Source: DATHXC01 sp035459965 (GTDB lineage Bacteria > Pseudomonadota > Gammaproteobacteria > Burkholderiales > Methylophilaceae). Taken from it: 64,000 nt of DNA. A program made the position numbers and the translations under genes. Every line of letters starts with the position of its first letter. Within the stretch, counting starts at the first letter, position 1. The stretch lies in the NCBI GenBank assembly GCA_035459965.1, contig DATHXC010000005.1:62001-126000 (forward strand), read 5' to 3'. The notes below the pieces were generated by a model. That model saw only the letters and a program-made list of their open reading frames with translations, was not told the DNA's origin and ran no database searches. Positions 8,342-16,612 of this stretch are shown here, one piece after another.

Positions 8342-8607
8342 TAAGCAGGTGTGACTGTGAGAGTTTGAGTCTCAGCTAACTCATCAACAACGAGAACAAC
8401 GCTTCCAACCGGAACATTCACCATTGGCTGGGCAACAGTGACAATAATATCCTCTGGTAATGCATCAGCAATTCCCGGCAGATATCCCAAACCAAAGGTC
8501 AACGTTTTTCCGTCATCATCAGTGTTTGCAAGTGTTGAAAGGCTGTGTGTTCTTTCGTTATTTTCATCTCGGTAGTAAACAATAATGTCCGCTAATTTAA
8601 TCGTCAT
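8341..8607 (-). CDS. Hypothetical phage protein, 88 aa
   Basis: An acidic protein beginning MTIKLADIIVYYRDENNERT, with alternating hydrophobic and polar residues that suggest beta structure (IIVTVAQPMVNVPVGSVVLV). AAGGAT precedes the ATG. It lies between a large virion-like protein and the connector module, so a small decoration or stabilising head protein is possible, but there is no motif to support that. Confidence 0.7.
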   Translation of the reverse strand: MTIKLADIIVYYRDENNERTHSLSTLANTDDDGKTLTFGLGYLPGIADALPEDIIVTVAQPMVNVPVGSVVLVVDELAETQTLTVTPA

Positions 8608-8621
8608 ATCCTTCGCCTTAT

Positions 8622-9881
8622 TTAAACGTATTGAATCCAGCCAACAACATCCCCAGCGGCGACTGCAGTTGCATCCAACTCAGCGGAACCTTTGGTGATA
8701 CAAATTCCAATTCCACCGGTGCTGTGATTGAGTCCATAGCCCTGCGGAAGTGTTATTGACCCTCCGGCTGGTATTTGAATTTGATATATGGGCACTGTAG
8801 TTCCTGGAACTGGAGTTGAGCCGGTAGCAAAGAACTTTACAAATACCGCGTATGCAGCATTGTTTGTAAGCTGATATCCAGTTACTAATCCGCCTCCAGT
8901 TTTCAATAAAGCCGCATTTGTGCTAGCTCCCGCCAAAACCTTAAACAGCGAGGCGGATGTACCAGCGACAATCGGGCTTCCTGTACGCGCCGTTCCTATC
9001 ACGTTGGCGCCAGTTTGCAACAGGGAATTCTGCGTGCCGGAAGGCAATTGCGCACCAGGTATAGGCTCAGTTGCGTATGTACCTAGCTTAATCAGCCATG
9101 CCTGCGTGCCAGACGTTCTGGCAGTAGCGCGAACCCTCACCCTGGCCAATGCATTAACTGATAGCTCCCAGGCGTATGTAGGAGCGGCAGACAACGAGCC
9201 TGTAGACGTTTCAATAGTATTGGCGTTTGATCTGATAGCCTGAATCCCGAACCAGTTTTCACCAGTAGCTTCAAGACATCCCTCAAACGTACAATTAATT
9301 GCCGAAAATATGCCGGTGCAAAACATCATGACATTGGATGCCCTGCTAACATCAGCGGTAACAGTACCGCCAGCAACGGGAACTCCGATGACCGCCTGTA
9401 CTGCCGTGATGTTTCCTGAAACATCCGCATAACTAGCTGGCATTGATGAGACTTTTACACGCCCCTTCTCGTCCAGCTTTATAACTGTGTAATCTCCATC
9501 ATCCGCCGTTGCTGCGTCAGCGTCTGACCGAATGCCGAACATGAGGTTGCCCATTGCTCCAGTAACATGCGCTGTGTCTTCCGCATAGCTGGCACTGGAT
9601 GAGACTGCAATAGGATTGGCGCGAAGCTCTGAATCCGTTAAACCGCCAGTTAAAACAGATCCATCTACGGTCAATGTCGAACCCAATGCAGCCAGAATCG
9701 CATTTAGTGCAAACACTGCGGCAGCGTCGTTAGATGGTAATGGATTGTCCTCAGACAATAATTTCTCGGCACCAGCCCCACCGATATCCAATGCAATGAT
9801 TTGTGTGTCTACGCCGTTCGTCTTTTCAAGACTCCGGACGATGTAGCTGGCATCTTTATCAACTTGCTGGTTATCGGACAT
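8622..9881 (-). CDS. Probable virion protein, 419 aa (head decoration or fibre type), unrecognised
   Basis: A protein rich in Ala, Thr, Gly, Ser and Val, with a repetitive beta-like character (GVPVAGGTVTADVS, GTTVPIYQIQIPAGGSITLP). The C-terminal segment reads like a jelly-roll or fibre-type domain. AGGA lies eight bases before the ATG. Encoded between capsid and connector genes, it is likely a head-surface or decoration protein, which is inference only. Its base composition is lower in GC than that of the flanking head genes, hinting at separate acquisition. Confidence 0.7.
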   Translation of the reverse strand: MSDNQQVDKDASYIVRSLEKTNGVDTQIIALDIGGAGAEKLLSEDNPLPSNDAAAVFALNAILAALGSTLTVDGSVLTGGLTDSELRANPIAVSSSASYAEDTAHVTGAMGNLMFGIRSDADAATADDGDYTVIKLDEKGRVKVSSMPASYADVSGNITAVQAVIGVPVAGGTVTADVSRASNVMMFCTGIFSAINCTFEGCLEATGENWFGIQAIRSNANTIETSTGSLSAAPTYAWELSVNALARVRVRATARTSGTQAWLIKLGTYATEPIPGAQLPSGTQNSLLQTGANVIGTARTGSPIVAGTSASLFKVLAGASTNAALLKTGGGLVTGYQLTNNAAYAVFVKFFATGSTPVPGTTVPIYQIQIPAGGSITLPQGYGLNHSTGGIGICITKGSAELDATAVAAGDVVGWIQYV

Positions 9882-9911
9882 GGGTTATTCCTGGTTAAAA
9901 CTAAATACAGC

Positions 9912-9933
9912 AAACCCGCATTGAAGCGGGTTT
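9912..9933 (-). terminator. Hairpin between two late genes
   Basis: On the minus strand AAACCCGC-TTCAAT-GCGGGTTT forms a perfect eight-base stem. The T tract is short, so termination should be weak. Confidence 0.6.
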
Positions 9934-9948
9934 GTTTGGGCTTTGGTC

Positions 9949-10209
9949 TTACTCTTTTGGCAGTAACGCCAGCAGTTGCTCTTTAGTGGCAGATTTCGGA
10001 AAGCCGATTTTTAGTTTAATTAGTTCCGCTTTAATTTCTTCCACGGTAGGCGCTTTGACTTCGGTCTTTTCAGCCCAACCCTCTTCAGTGGATACGTTGA
10101 TCAGATCCTCATCATCCGTTTCAATGAGTTCACCTTCTGCGTATTCAACTATCGTGACGCCTTGATGCGCCCATGAAAATGCAATTAATGCTTTTAATGT
10201 CTGTTTCAT
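9949..10209 (-). CDS. Small protein with C-terminal HeH/LEM-like domain
   Basis: The second ATG (MKQTLKAL) is chosen as start because GGAG lies seven bases before it, giving 86 residues. The N-terminal half has SWAHQGVTIVEYAEGELIE, similar to small phage head-module proteins. The last 35 residues (PTVEEIKAELIKLKI...ATKEQLLALL) fit the helix-extension-helix pattern of HeH/LEM domains. It sits right after the capsid gene. The role is unknown, and the LEM-like call is moderate. Confidence 0.7.
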   Translation of the reverse strand: MKQTLKALIAFSWAHQGVTIVEYAEGELIETDDEDLINVSTEEGWAEKTEVKAPTVEEIKAELIKLKIGFPKSATKEQLLALLPKE

Positions 10210-10221
10210 AGTGTTCTCCAT

Positions 10222-10249
10222 AAAAAAGGCCCCGGTGAAGGGGCCTTTT
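10222..10249 (-). terminator. Terminator-like hairpin after the capsid gene
   Basis: On the minus strand AAAAGGCCCC-TTCACC-GGGGCCTTTTTT gives a ten-base stem and six T residues, one of the strongest hairpins in the late region. It sits directly before the next gene of the same operon. Confidence 0.85.
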
Positions 10250-10282
10250 GAGCTTGGGTCAAATTACTCGTTTTATTGCAAA

Positions 10283-11680
10283 TTAAGCTGCAGCGATCTT
10301 CAGCAACTTGATCGCTTGTGTGTTGCGCAGCTTGCCACCTACACGCTTGCGGATGTAGAACTTAACGAAGCCTGGTGCTGTGATCTCATCGCGTGTAATG
10401 CGCATGCCTACACGGTCAGCGATCAGGTAGCCTTCGCGGAAATCACCGAATGCTAGCGGGAAGCTATTTGCAGCAACCGCAGGCATATCTTCAGCTTCAA
10501 CTACTGGATAGCCCATGAATACGTCAGGCTGGCCGGCGATTAGTGAAGGCTGCCACAGGTAAGCACCAGTCGTGTCCTTGTACTTGCGTAGTGAAGCCAA
10601 CAGCAATTTGCTGGACACCCACTTTGCATTAGTGCGATAACGCGCGCGCAATGAATACACCAGGTCATAGAGTGTATCCAGGCTGGTAGGCATCGCAGCC
10701 GCCTGGCCAGAAGCCACGTATTGCAGTGTGCCAAAAGCGCGACCAGCATCAGCGGTTGCCAATGGAGCAGGGCCCGCCAGGAAGCCTGTAGGCTTCTTGG
10801 TACCATTGCCGCTCACGAATGCTGCACCTTCGCCCTGGGCGATTGCCTCGGCAGCTGACATGATCAACCAGTCTTCCACATTGAAGAACAGGTCATCCAG
10901 TGACTCTTCAGACGCTTGTGGCTTAGCCGATCCCATGCCGAAAGTAGGAGCAACTTCAGCCAGGTCCGGTGTATTGGTCTGATTACGTGCGTCGGTTTCA
11001 CCCACCCATTCAAAGCCTGCACCGTTTACATCGAACAACTCTTTATAGTCGCTGGTACCGACTTGGCGAACTGTCGCAATGCTGCGAATCGGCGAGATAT
11101 CGACGGACAACCTGGCGATGGATGATTCGATGAATTCCGGCAAGGCAAAGCCGCCTGCAGAACCTGTCGTGGTGACCACCTGGGCAGAACGATTTTCACG
11201 GCCAGATGCAGCAGCATCGGAGGTAGCTTTGGCTTCGAGCGCCTTTGCGGCTTCGGCCATTTTCTGAATGCGATCACCGTCTTTCGGGGCACGCATCCAG
11301 TCGAAAAACGCATGGCGGTATTCAGCCGCCTCTTTTGTCTCGCCCTCTTCTTTTCCAGATCCACCCAAAGCACCCGGGCGTGACAGCTTGGTTTCCATCA
11401 GCTCAAGCTTTTGCTTAACTTCCGTCAAGGCGTCCAAATCCTTGTCGATTTTGGCAAGCTTCGCTTCAAGATCGCCAGTGGGCTGGCCTGACTTAACTGC
11501 TTCCAGGCGCTGATCATTGGTCTTTTTGTACTCTTCAAAGGCAGTATTGATCTTATCAATTGCCTCTGTAACGTTTTTCAGGCTGGGCTCTTCGCGCTTT
11601 TCATAGGTGGCGCCATACGCCACCGCTGAAAATGCCGCAAAGTGCAGCGCCATCATCATGGAAATTTTTGTCATCTTCAT
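10283..11680 (-). CDS. Major capsid protein, HK97 fold
   Basis: A 465-residue protein of the phage capsid (HK97 gp5) family. Residues about 30-100 form a predicted coiled coil (delta/scaffold region). The mature fold follows from about residue 165, with VVTTTGSAGGFALPEFIESS and the C-terminal FGDFREGYLIADRVGMRITR. The S78 protease encoded upstream should remove the scaffold region. Oddly, the first 24 residues (MKMTKISMMMALHFAAFSAV) look like a signal peptide. The start is nevertheless supported by AAAGGAA five bases before the ATG. The leader is shared with the tube gene. Confidence 0.95.
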   Translation of the reverse strand: MKMTKISMMMALHFAAFSAVAYGATYEKREEPSLKNVTEAIDKINTAFEEYKKTNDQRLEAVKSGQPTGDLEAKLAKIDKDLDALTEVKQKLELMETKLSRPGALGGSGKEEGETKEAAEYRHAFFDWMRAPKDGDRIQKMAEAAKALEAKATSDAAASGRENRSAQVVTTTGSAGGFALPEFIESSIARLSVDISPIRSIATVRQVGTSDYKELFDVNGAGFEWVGETDARNQTNTPDLAEVAPTFGMGSAKPQASEESLDDLFFNVEDWLIMSAAEAIAQGEGAAFVSGNGTKKPTGFLAGPAPLATADAGRAFGTLQYVASGQAAAMPTSLDTLYDLVYSLRARYRTNAKWVSSKLLLASLRKYKDTTGAYLWQPSLIAGQPDVFMGYPVVEAEDMPAVAANSFPLAFGDFREGYLIADRVGMRITRDEITAPGFVKFYIRKRVGGKLRNTQAIKLLKIAAA

Positions 11681-11685
11681 TGCTG

Positions 11686-11699
11686 TTCCTTTCAGGAAT
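11686..11699 (-). repeat. Leader copy 2, ATTCCTGAAAGGAA, before the capsid gene
   Basis: Exact copy of the block before the tail tube gene, at the same five-base distance from the ATG and likewise directly after a terminator hairpin. Confidence 0.75.
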
Positions 11700-11721
11700 A
11701 AAAAAACCCGCCGGAGCGGGT
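11700..11721 (-). terminator. Terminator-like hairpin before the capsid gene
   Basis: On the minus strand ACCCGC-TCCG-GCGGGT is followed by an unbroken T run. It separates protease and capsid cistrons. Confidence 0.8.
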
Positions 11722-11739
11722 CGTTACAACAGGGTTAAA

Positions 11740-12432
11740 TTAAGAATTAATGGATTCGAGAAGCCTATCTGCAGATTTCAACAACTTACTTATTTCATGA
11801 GCATCCCGCTCATCTAATGCCAGGCGCTTGACCAAGGCAATGTGCGCCTTGGCCGCTTCGTCAGAAAACCCTGCATCCCGTAGGGCTCTTTCTGCCTGGC
11901 GAATTGTGGTGTAACCCGCGATGTCCGCAGATTTAACATTTGTTACTCGAGCTTTGACATTAGCCGGGAATGTCACCAGGGAAACTTCCCACAGATCTAC
12001 CTCTGTGAGTGTGCGGATATCTGTTTCCTGATTCCAGTCGGCTTTCCTGGTAATGAACCCTATCGACAAACCATTCAACGCACCCAACTTCAGCAAGCTT
12101 TGGGCTTCTTTTCCTTTGACTGTCTCAATGGCCAGCTGACCCTTCAAACGCAAGCCCTTTGCATCCTCGACCATTTCAGTCCAGACGCCGATGGGCTGGT
12201 CGGAGTTGTGTTGCCACAACATAGCCGGCAAAGTACCTGCCTCTTTGTGAGCAGTAAGGCTGGCCTGGAATGCACCGGGCGCAATGGTGTCATTGTATTT
12301 ATCAATGACATTGAAGACCGATCCATACCCCTCGATGGTACCGTCATCATTTGCCTTCATCTCCAGGACAAAGGACCTGACCTCATGTTCAAGGGTTGCG
12401 TTTCGCAGCTCAAGTTTTGGCAGGATTTGCAT
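11740..12432 (-). CDS. Prohead protease, HK97 family (peptidase S78)
   Basis: A 230-residue serine protease. GYGSVFNVIDKYNDTIAPGA (residues about 36-54) and WQHNSDQPIG (His at about 75) are typical, and GLSIGF (Ser at about 123) supplies the nucleophile. The acid of the triad is probably in the TEVDLWEVSLV segment. It matures the capsid and itself during assembly. It begins 23 bases inside the portal gene, so the two are coupled. The C-terminal 60 residues are helical and probably removed or used for incorporation. Confidence 0.92.
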   Translation of the reverse strand: MQILPKLELRNATLEHEVRSFVLEMKANDDGTIEGYGSVFNVIDKYNDTIAPGAFQASLTAHKEAGTLPAMLWQHNSDQPIGVWTEMVEDAKGLRLKGQLAIETVKGKEAQSLLKLGALNGLSIGFITRKADWNQETDIRTLTEVDLWEVSLVTFPANVKARVTNVKSADIAGYTTIRQAERALRDAGFSDEAAKAHIALVKRLALDERDAHEISKLLKSADRLLESINS

Positions 12433-13615
12433 TGTCTTTTCCTTTTTGCATATTCATGGGTGTTAATGGTTCGTCCAGGCCGGGTAGCGGGTCTTTGCCA
12501 TCTTCTTCCCGGATATCATTTCGGGTGTACACGCCTAATTCGATCATGGCGCGGACCCACATGGCACGGTCGACCATGTTGCCTTCACGCATGTACTTGG
12601 TATCGAATCTAGCGTACAAGGGCCCGGCACCATCCAGGATGGTTTCGTCAATGCGATCCGTCCAATTCTTGTGCCAAGGCTTCAATGTATGGATTAAATG
12701 CGCAGAGAAGAAAGCCTCAGAACTGGCGAACGTTGCCGATTTGTCGGAATGCATCACCATGATTGGGAACACGTTATACATGCGGCAAATTTCTTCAATC
12801 TGCAGCCTGCGCGTTTCAACATGCTGGGCATCCACGCCGGACATGGCGGTCTGCAGCCACTTGGCACTGCGATCCAACACCATCGGGTCGCCCGCTTTCT
12901 CTGGACCGGCCATGGTTTTTAAATGCGCCCGCAAGGCTGCGTACTGTGTGGCGTCCAGGTTGCCTTCGACAGAATACACACCGCTGGGCCGGATGCCGTT
13001 TTCGTGGAATTTGGTATGCGATTTTTCAGTCGCAGCGGCCAGGCCAATGACATTGCGGGCCAGCCTGATCGCATCCAAAGGCACGCCCATTTCCCACTGC
13101 ATACCAGAAAGGATAAAAACATCTTCTGGTTTGAATTCGCCGATTACTCCCCATTTGTCCCACACGCGGTACCGGTGGTCATAACGACTTGTTTCCACAT
13201 GCTCCCAATTGCCCGGAGCGATTGGGATCAGTTCCCGCAGCCGACCATTAAAGCCTTTAACCTTGATCGACAAGCCATAGCCGGTTAGTGCAGCATGCAC
13301 TGTCATCATGCGGCGCCATTCAAACGAGGTTTGAAACTCGTTTGCACGACTGTTCAATAACCGATACTCGGGAATATTGGTGGCCAGCTCTTTCTTTTTA
13401 TCTGCTTTGCTACGGTAGATGTGTAGATCCGGCGTCGCACAGCCTTCAGCAATCACCTTCACGCAGGCAAGAACCGTCGCAACCTGCAGCGCGGTCTTGG
13501 CATTAACATGCTGGCCAGCAATCATGCCGCCCGATCCGCCATCTATCAGGTTGGCAATCTGCTCATACGAAAGCGAAGCAGACTTGCGCCCGAATATCTT
13601 ATCCAAAATTTTCAT
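12410..13615 (-). CDS. Portal protein, HK97 family
   Basis: A 401-residue protein with the family pattern: VNAKTALQVATVLACVKVIA near the N-terminus, RRMMTVHAALTGYGLSIK, and later FKPEDVFILSG. It forms the dodecameric vertex through which DNA enters. Its start overlaps the TerL stop by four bases (ATGA). The C-terminus ends in a proline- and asparagine-rich tail overlapping the protease gene. Length is normal for this family. Confidence 0.93.
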   Translation of the reverse strand: MKILDKIFGRKSASLSYEQIANLIDGGSGGMIAGQHVNAKTALQVATVLACVKVIAEGCATPDLHIYRSKADKKKELATNIPEYRLLNSRANEFQTSFEWRRMMTVHAALTGYGLSIKVKGFNGRLRELIPIAPGNWEHVETSRYDHRYRVWDKWGVIGEFKPEDVFILSGMQWEMGVPLDAIRLARNVIGLAAATEKSHTKFHENGIRPSGVYSVEGNLDATQYAALRAHLKTMAGPEKAGDPMVLDRSAKWLQTAMSGVDAQHVETRRLQIEEICRMYNVFPIMVMHSDKSATFASSEAFFSAHLIHTLKPWHKNWTDRIDETILDGAGPLYARFDTKYMREGNMVDRAMWVRAMIELGVYTRNDIREEDGKDPLPGLDEPLTPMNMQKGKDNANPAKT

Positions 13616-15321
13616 GCGGATTCCGTTTCCCAGAAGGATTTCACTTCGTGCTGGATGCCAAGCATGGCACGCGAATGTCCTACGATCGTGGCGACGGCCG
13701 CGTCGATTTTCTTCTCATCGCTATTTTTACGCGGGAAAATGTTGTCGTTGCGATCCGGTTTTATTTCCACGTTACTCATCATCCAGATATATGCCAGATT
13801 GCCATCGTGGTGAAAGCGGCCGTCTGCGATTAATGCCTGGATATCCTTCATCGGCTCAGACAAATACTTAGTGATCATCGGTACATCAATGACCGTGTAG
13901 CCCAATTCCTGCAGGTTAGGTGCCATTTCACGCGCACCCCAGGCATCCATCGCTATCTCATTGACGACAAAACGCTCAGCTGCGACCGCAGTTTCCTCTT
14001 CGATTTGCCGAAGGTTGATCATGTTGCCTTGCGTAACGGTCAGATAACCTTGTGCAACCCAGCCCCGGTAATGGCCGTTTTCCGGTTTGTTGACCATTGC
14101 TTCTGGAATGTAATTACGGCTGAAGACGTAGTAATGTTTTTTGCCAGCTATAAATTTGGTAAATTCTAAAATAACGCTGGCGATATCGAGCTTACTGGCC
14201 AAGTCATTACCGATTGTGCAGGTCTCCCCCACGAAGTCATCCAAGCTGCCAGCATCACCGCACAGCTGCAATTTCTCCACATCTATCCATGGAGAAGCCG
14301 ACGCCACCCATATATTCAAATGTTTGGTTTTGAATGTGGCCTGCTTGCGCGGATCTACCAACGCAGCTTGCAGCTGGGCCAGCAGATATTCACCGCTTAT
14401 CGAGATGTCAAAGTTTGGGTTTGCTTTGCGTAACGCTATTTCGCTTGTCCAGTCATCCTCAATATCTATTGTAAAAATGATGCCGAACCGCTGATCATTA
14501 GGCTCTGTGTTTTCCAGCACCTTTTGCAGTTGCACCTGGTGCTGATAGCAGGGACCACTGATGTTCACCCCCGATGTGGTGATCGTCAGCATGATCGGCT
14601 GCGACCGTGCACCCATACCAGACTGCATTGTTTCGTATAATTCGTCCGTGGCATGTTCGTGGTATTCATCCACGATGGCACAACTTGGCGATGCACCGTC
14701 ACCAGGCTTGCCGATGATCGGTTCAAATTTGCTGTTATTACCTTGGATCGCCAGGTTGGAAATATTCGGGATAACACTGTATAGAGACCGATACTCCGGA
14801 GTCGCAATCGCCATCAACCTGGCAGGCCTAAACACTTCCATGGCCTGGTCTTTACTGGTAGCACCGCTGTAAACTTCAGCACCGAATTCGCCGTCACAGG
14901 CCAACATATACAGGCCAATTACAGCAGCGATCGTGGACTTGGCGTTCTTGCGCGGTACGAATAAGTCAATAATTCTGAATCTACGCTTGCCGGTTGCCTT
15001 CACTATCCAGCCAAAGCTAACTGCTAAGACGAATACTTCCCACCTTTCCAGGATTATCAGCTCGCTGCGTTGTGCCCAATCGCCCTTGATGTGCGGCATA
15101 TGTTCAGCAAATTGGCAAATTCGCTGCCCAGGACGATACGTTTTCCCCTTTACGTCGACTAACTCAGGGTTGAAAACATAGGCATAGTCATCGCCTTTTG
15201 ATTTTTCCAGGTCATCCAGGTGACGCTTGCATGCCAGCCGGTGCCATTTATTCGAGATAACTTTACCGTCGACAACGTCCTGCGCGTATTCCGTGGCGAT
15301 CGCGCCGAAGTCTTTGATCAT
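13612..15321 (-). CDS. Terminase large subunit
   Basis: A 569-residue packaging motor. The ATPase has a Walker A-like PRKNAKST (residues 123-130), a Walker B AIVDEYHE (about 215-222) and an LTITTSG coupling segment. The nuclease half contains NDLASKLDIASVILEF and EIAMDAWGARE acid clusters. This belongs to the HK97/P27-associated terminase group. It overlaps TerS upstream and the portal downstream by four bases each. Confidence 0.95.
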   Translation of the reverse strand: MIKDFGAIATEYAQDVVDGKVISNKWHRLACKRHLDDLEKSKGDDYAYVFNPELVDVKGKTYRPGQRICQFAEHMPHIKGDWAQRSELIILERWEVFVLAVSFGWIVKATGKRRFRIIDLFVPRKNAKSTIAAVIGLYMLACDGEFGAEVYSGATSKDQAMEVFRPARLMAIATPEYRSLYSVIPNISNLAIQGNNSKFEPIIGKPGDGASPSCAIVDEYHEHATDELYETMQSGMGARSQPIMLTITTSGVNISGPCYQHQVQLQKVLENTEPNDQRFGIIFTIDIEDDWTSEIALRKANPNFDISISGEYLLAQLQAALVDPRKQATFKTKHLNIWVASASPWIDVEKLQLCGDAGSLDDFVGETCTIGNDLASKLDIASVILEFTKFIAGKKHYYVFSRNYIPEAMVNKPENGHYRGWVAQGYLTVTQGNMINLRQIEEETAVAAERFVVNEIAMDAWGAREMAPNLQELGYTVIDVPMITKYLSEPMKDIQALIADGRFHHDGNLAYIWMMSNVEIKPDRNDNIFPRKNSDEKKIDAAVATIVGHSRAMLGIQHEVKSFWETESA

Positions 15322-15878
15322 ATATTTGCTAATCCACCGCTTGATCCGCGCCCCTCATCTTCGTCAAACAATGGTTTCTGAAGGTGGTTACTTTGGTTTA
15401 CACGGCCACGTGAGCTTGGCGACATGCCGAAATTGGCCAGCATCCGATCCATTACATATCTGGAGCGGTTTGCCATCGCATAGTAAGGGGAGTAAATCAT
15501 GTTCCCGTTAGTAGTCATCATGACCATTCCGTCGCCGCCCACGTATTCCAGCCCGGCATCTTCTGCCTCTTTGCGCTTACGCGCCGCGATTTCCATATCG
15601 CGCTTCAGTTGTGTTTCGGCATAGACCATCATTGCCCAGGTCTGGCAGTAGGAAGCGAGCGCTGCTCGGTCAAGTTTAGAGATCAAGCCATAACGTTCCA
15701 GCTCTGGCGTGATGCGCTTCCACTCTTTTTTAGCCAACGTCAAGAGGTGCGAAGGGCAATCTGGAATTTCAATTTCAGGCTGCAAAGAATCCATCAGCTG
15801 GGCCGATGTTTTTTTACTTGGGTTGCCCCGCAGCAAATGCACGTTAGCAGGTAATGGTTTTGGTCCGCGTGAGCTCAT
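15318..15878 (-). CDS. Terminase small subunit, P27 family
   Basis: Start MSSRGPKPLPANVHLLRGNP is chosen because GAGG lies eight bases before it and because the phage P27 family usually begins with RGPKP-type residues, giving 186 residues. It binds the packaging site and loads TerL. Just upstream is a 20-base perfect palindrome and a C-rich tract that may be the packaging site. The C-terminal half carries NRSRYVMDRMLANFGMSPSS, also normal for the family. Confidence 0.9.
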   Translation of the reverse strand: MSSRGPKPLPANVHLLRGNPSKKTSAQLMDSLQPEIEIPDCPSHLLTLAKKEWKRITPELERYGLISKLDRAALASYCQTWAMMVYAETQLKRDMEIAARKRKEAEDAGLEYVGGDGMVMMTTNGNMIYSPYYAMANRSRYVMDRMLANFGMSPSSRGRVNQSNHLQKPLFDEDEGRGSSGGLANI

Positions 15879-15893
15879 GTATGTACCTCGAAT

Positions 15894-15942
15894 AAGTGCA
15901 GACGTCTGCACTTTCCAATGAGGGGACACCCCCCCCACCCCC
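15894..15942. other. Perfect 20-bp palindrome plus C-rich tract, candidate cos region
   Basis: Bases 15894-15913 form a perfect palindrome (AAGTGCAGAC and its complement). Ten bases on comes GGGGACA followed by eight C, A, five C. It lies between the HNH nuclease gene and terS, where HK97-like phages with an HNH-terminase pair have their cohesive-end site. No sequence match to a known cos is claimed. Confidence 0.45.
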
Positions 15943-16004
15943 TAAACTCCCGCGCATAAAAATCTGACTAAGCATACGGTCTAGAAAGTAGAAGCTGTAG
16001 AGAT

Positions 16005-16433
16005 TTAACCCGCCCCCGGTCTACCGGTGAATCCCCCATCTTCTGCTGCTGTCTTGCGGTCATGGCAAGCCTTAGTCATTGCCTGCCAGTTGTTGTAATC
16101 CCAGAACAAAGCCCAGGACTTCGCTATCCGCGAAGGGTCGCCGCTCTTCAATGCTTCATCAACACGATGAGGAATGATGTGATCAACGACCTCGGCAGCG
16201 GGCGCTTGTATTGGGTCTTTCTGGCATTCATTGCATTGGCATTGCGGGTGAGAGCGTAAGTAGCCTTTGCTGGTTTGCTGCCATCGATAACCATAACCAC
16301 GTTGAGTGGCGTTGCCTCGATGTTCGTCTGCCTGCTTGCGCCTCACCTTGGCATGCTGTTCGCACATTGAACCGGATGATACAAGGGCTGCACAACCAGG
16401 CGCTTTGCACGGTTTAGGTGGTAATGACGGCAT
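16005..16433 (-). CDS. HNH endonuclease, packaging-associated
   Basis: A 142-residue HNH protein. N-terminal cysteines (PCKAPGC...MCEQH) are typical of the group. The HNH core is at VVDHIIPHRVDEALKSGD with DYNNWQAMTKACHDRKTAAE completing the motif. Such nucleases next to terS in HK97-like phages work with the terminase in cutting DNA at cos. The gene lies first in the late transcript, right after a terminator, so expression should depend on the Q-like protein (inference). Confidence 0.92.
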   Translation of the reverse strand: MPSLPPKPCKAPGCAALVSSGSMCEQHAKVRRKQADEHRGNATQRGYGYRWQQTSKGYLRSHPQCQCNECQKDPIQAPAAEVVDHIIPHRVDEALKSGDPSRIAKSWALFWDYNNWQAMTKACHDRKTAAEDGGFTGRPGAG

Positions 16434-16501
16434 ATGGCTACTCGCTGCACAGGGACACCTAGCCTAAGCATGAGGTGTTTGCATCCGCATTGGCCAATAA
16501 A

Positions 16502-16533
16502 AAACCCGCTGAGCAACTAAGCTGAGCGGGTTT
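16502..16533 (-). terminator. Terminator upstream of the late operon
   Basis: On the minus strand AAACCCGCT pairs with AGCGGGTTT around a 14-base loop, followed by a T run. Located between the Q-like gene and the HNH gene, it is a plausible target for late antitermination. Confidence 0.75.
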
Positions 16534-16612
16534 ATCTTTGTTGAATCGTTAACTCAATCAGTCGCACGAATCAACAGCATGCCCGAATTAAACATTAAAT
16601 CCGGAATAGGTG

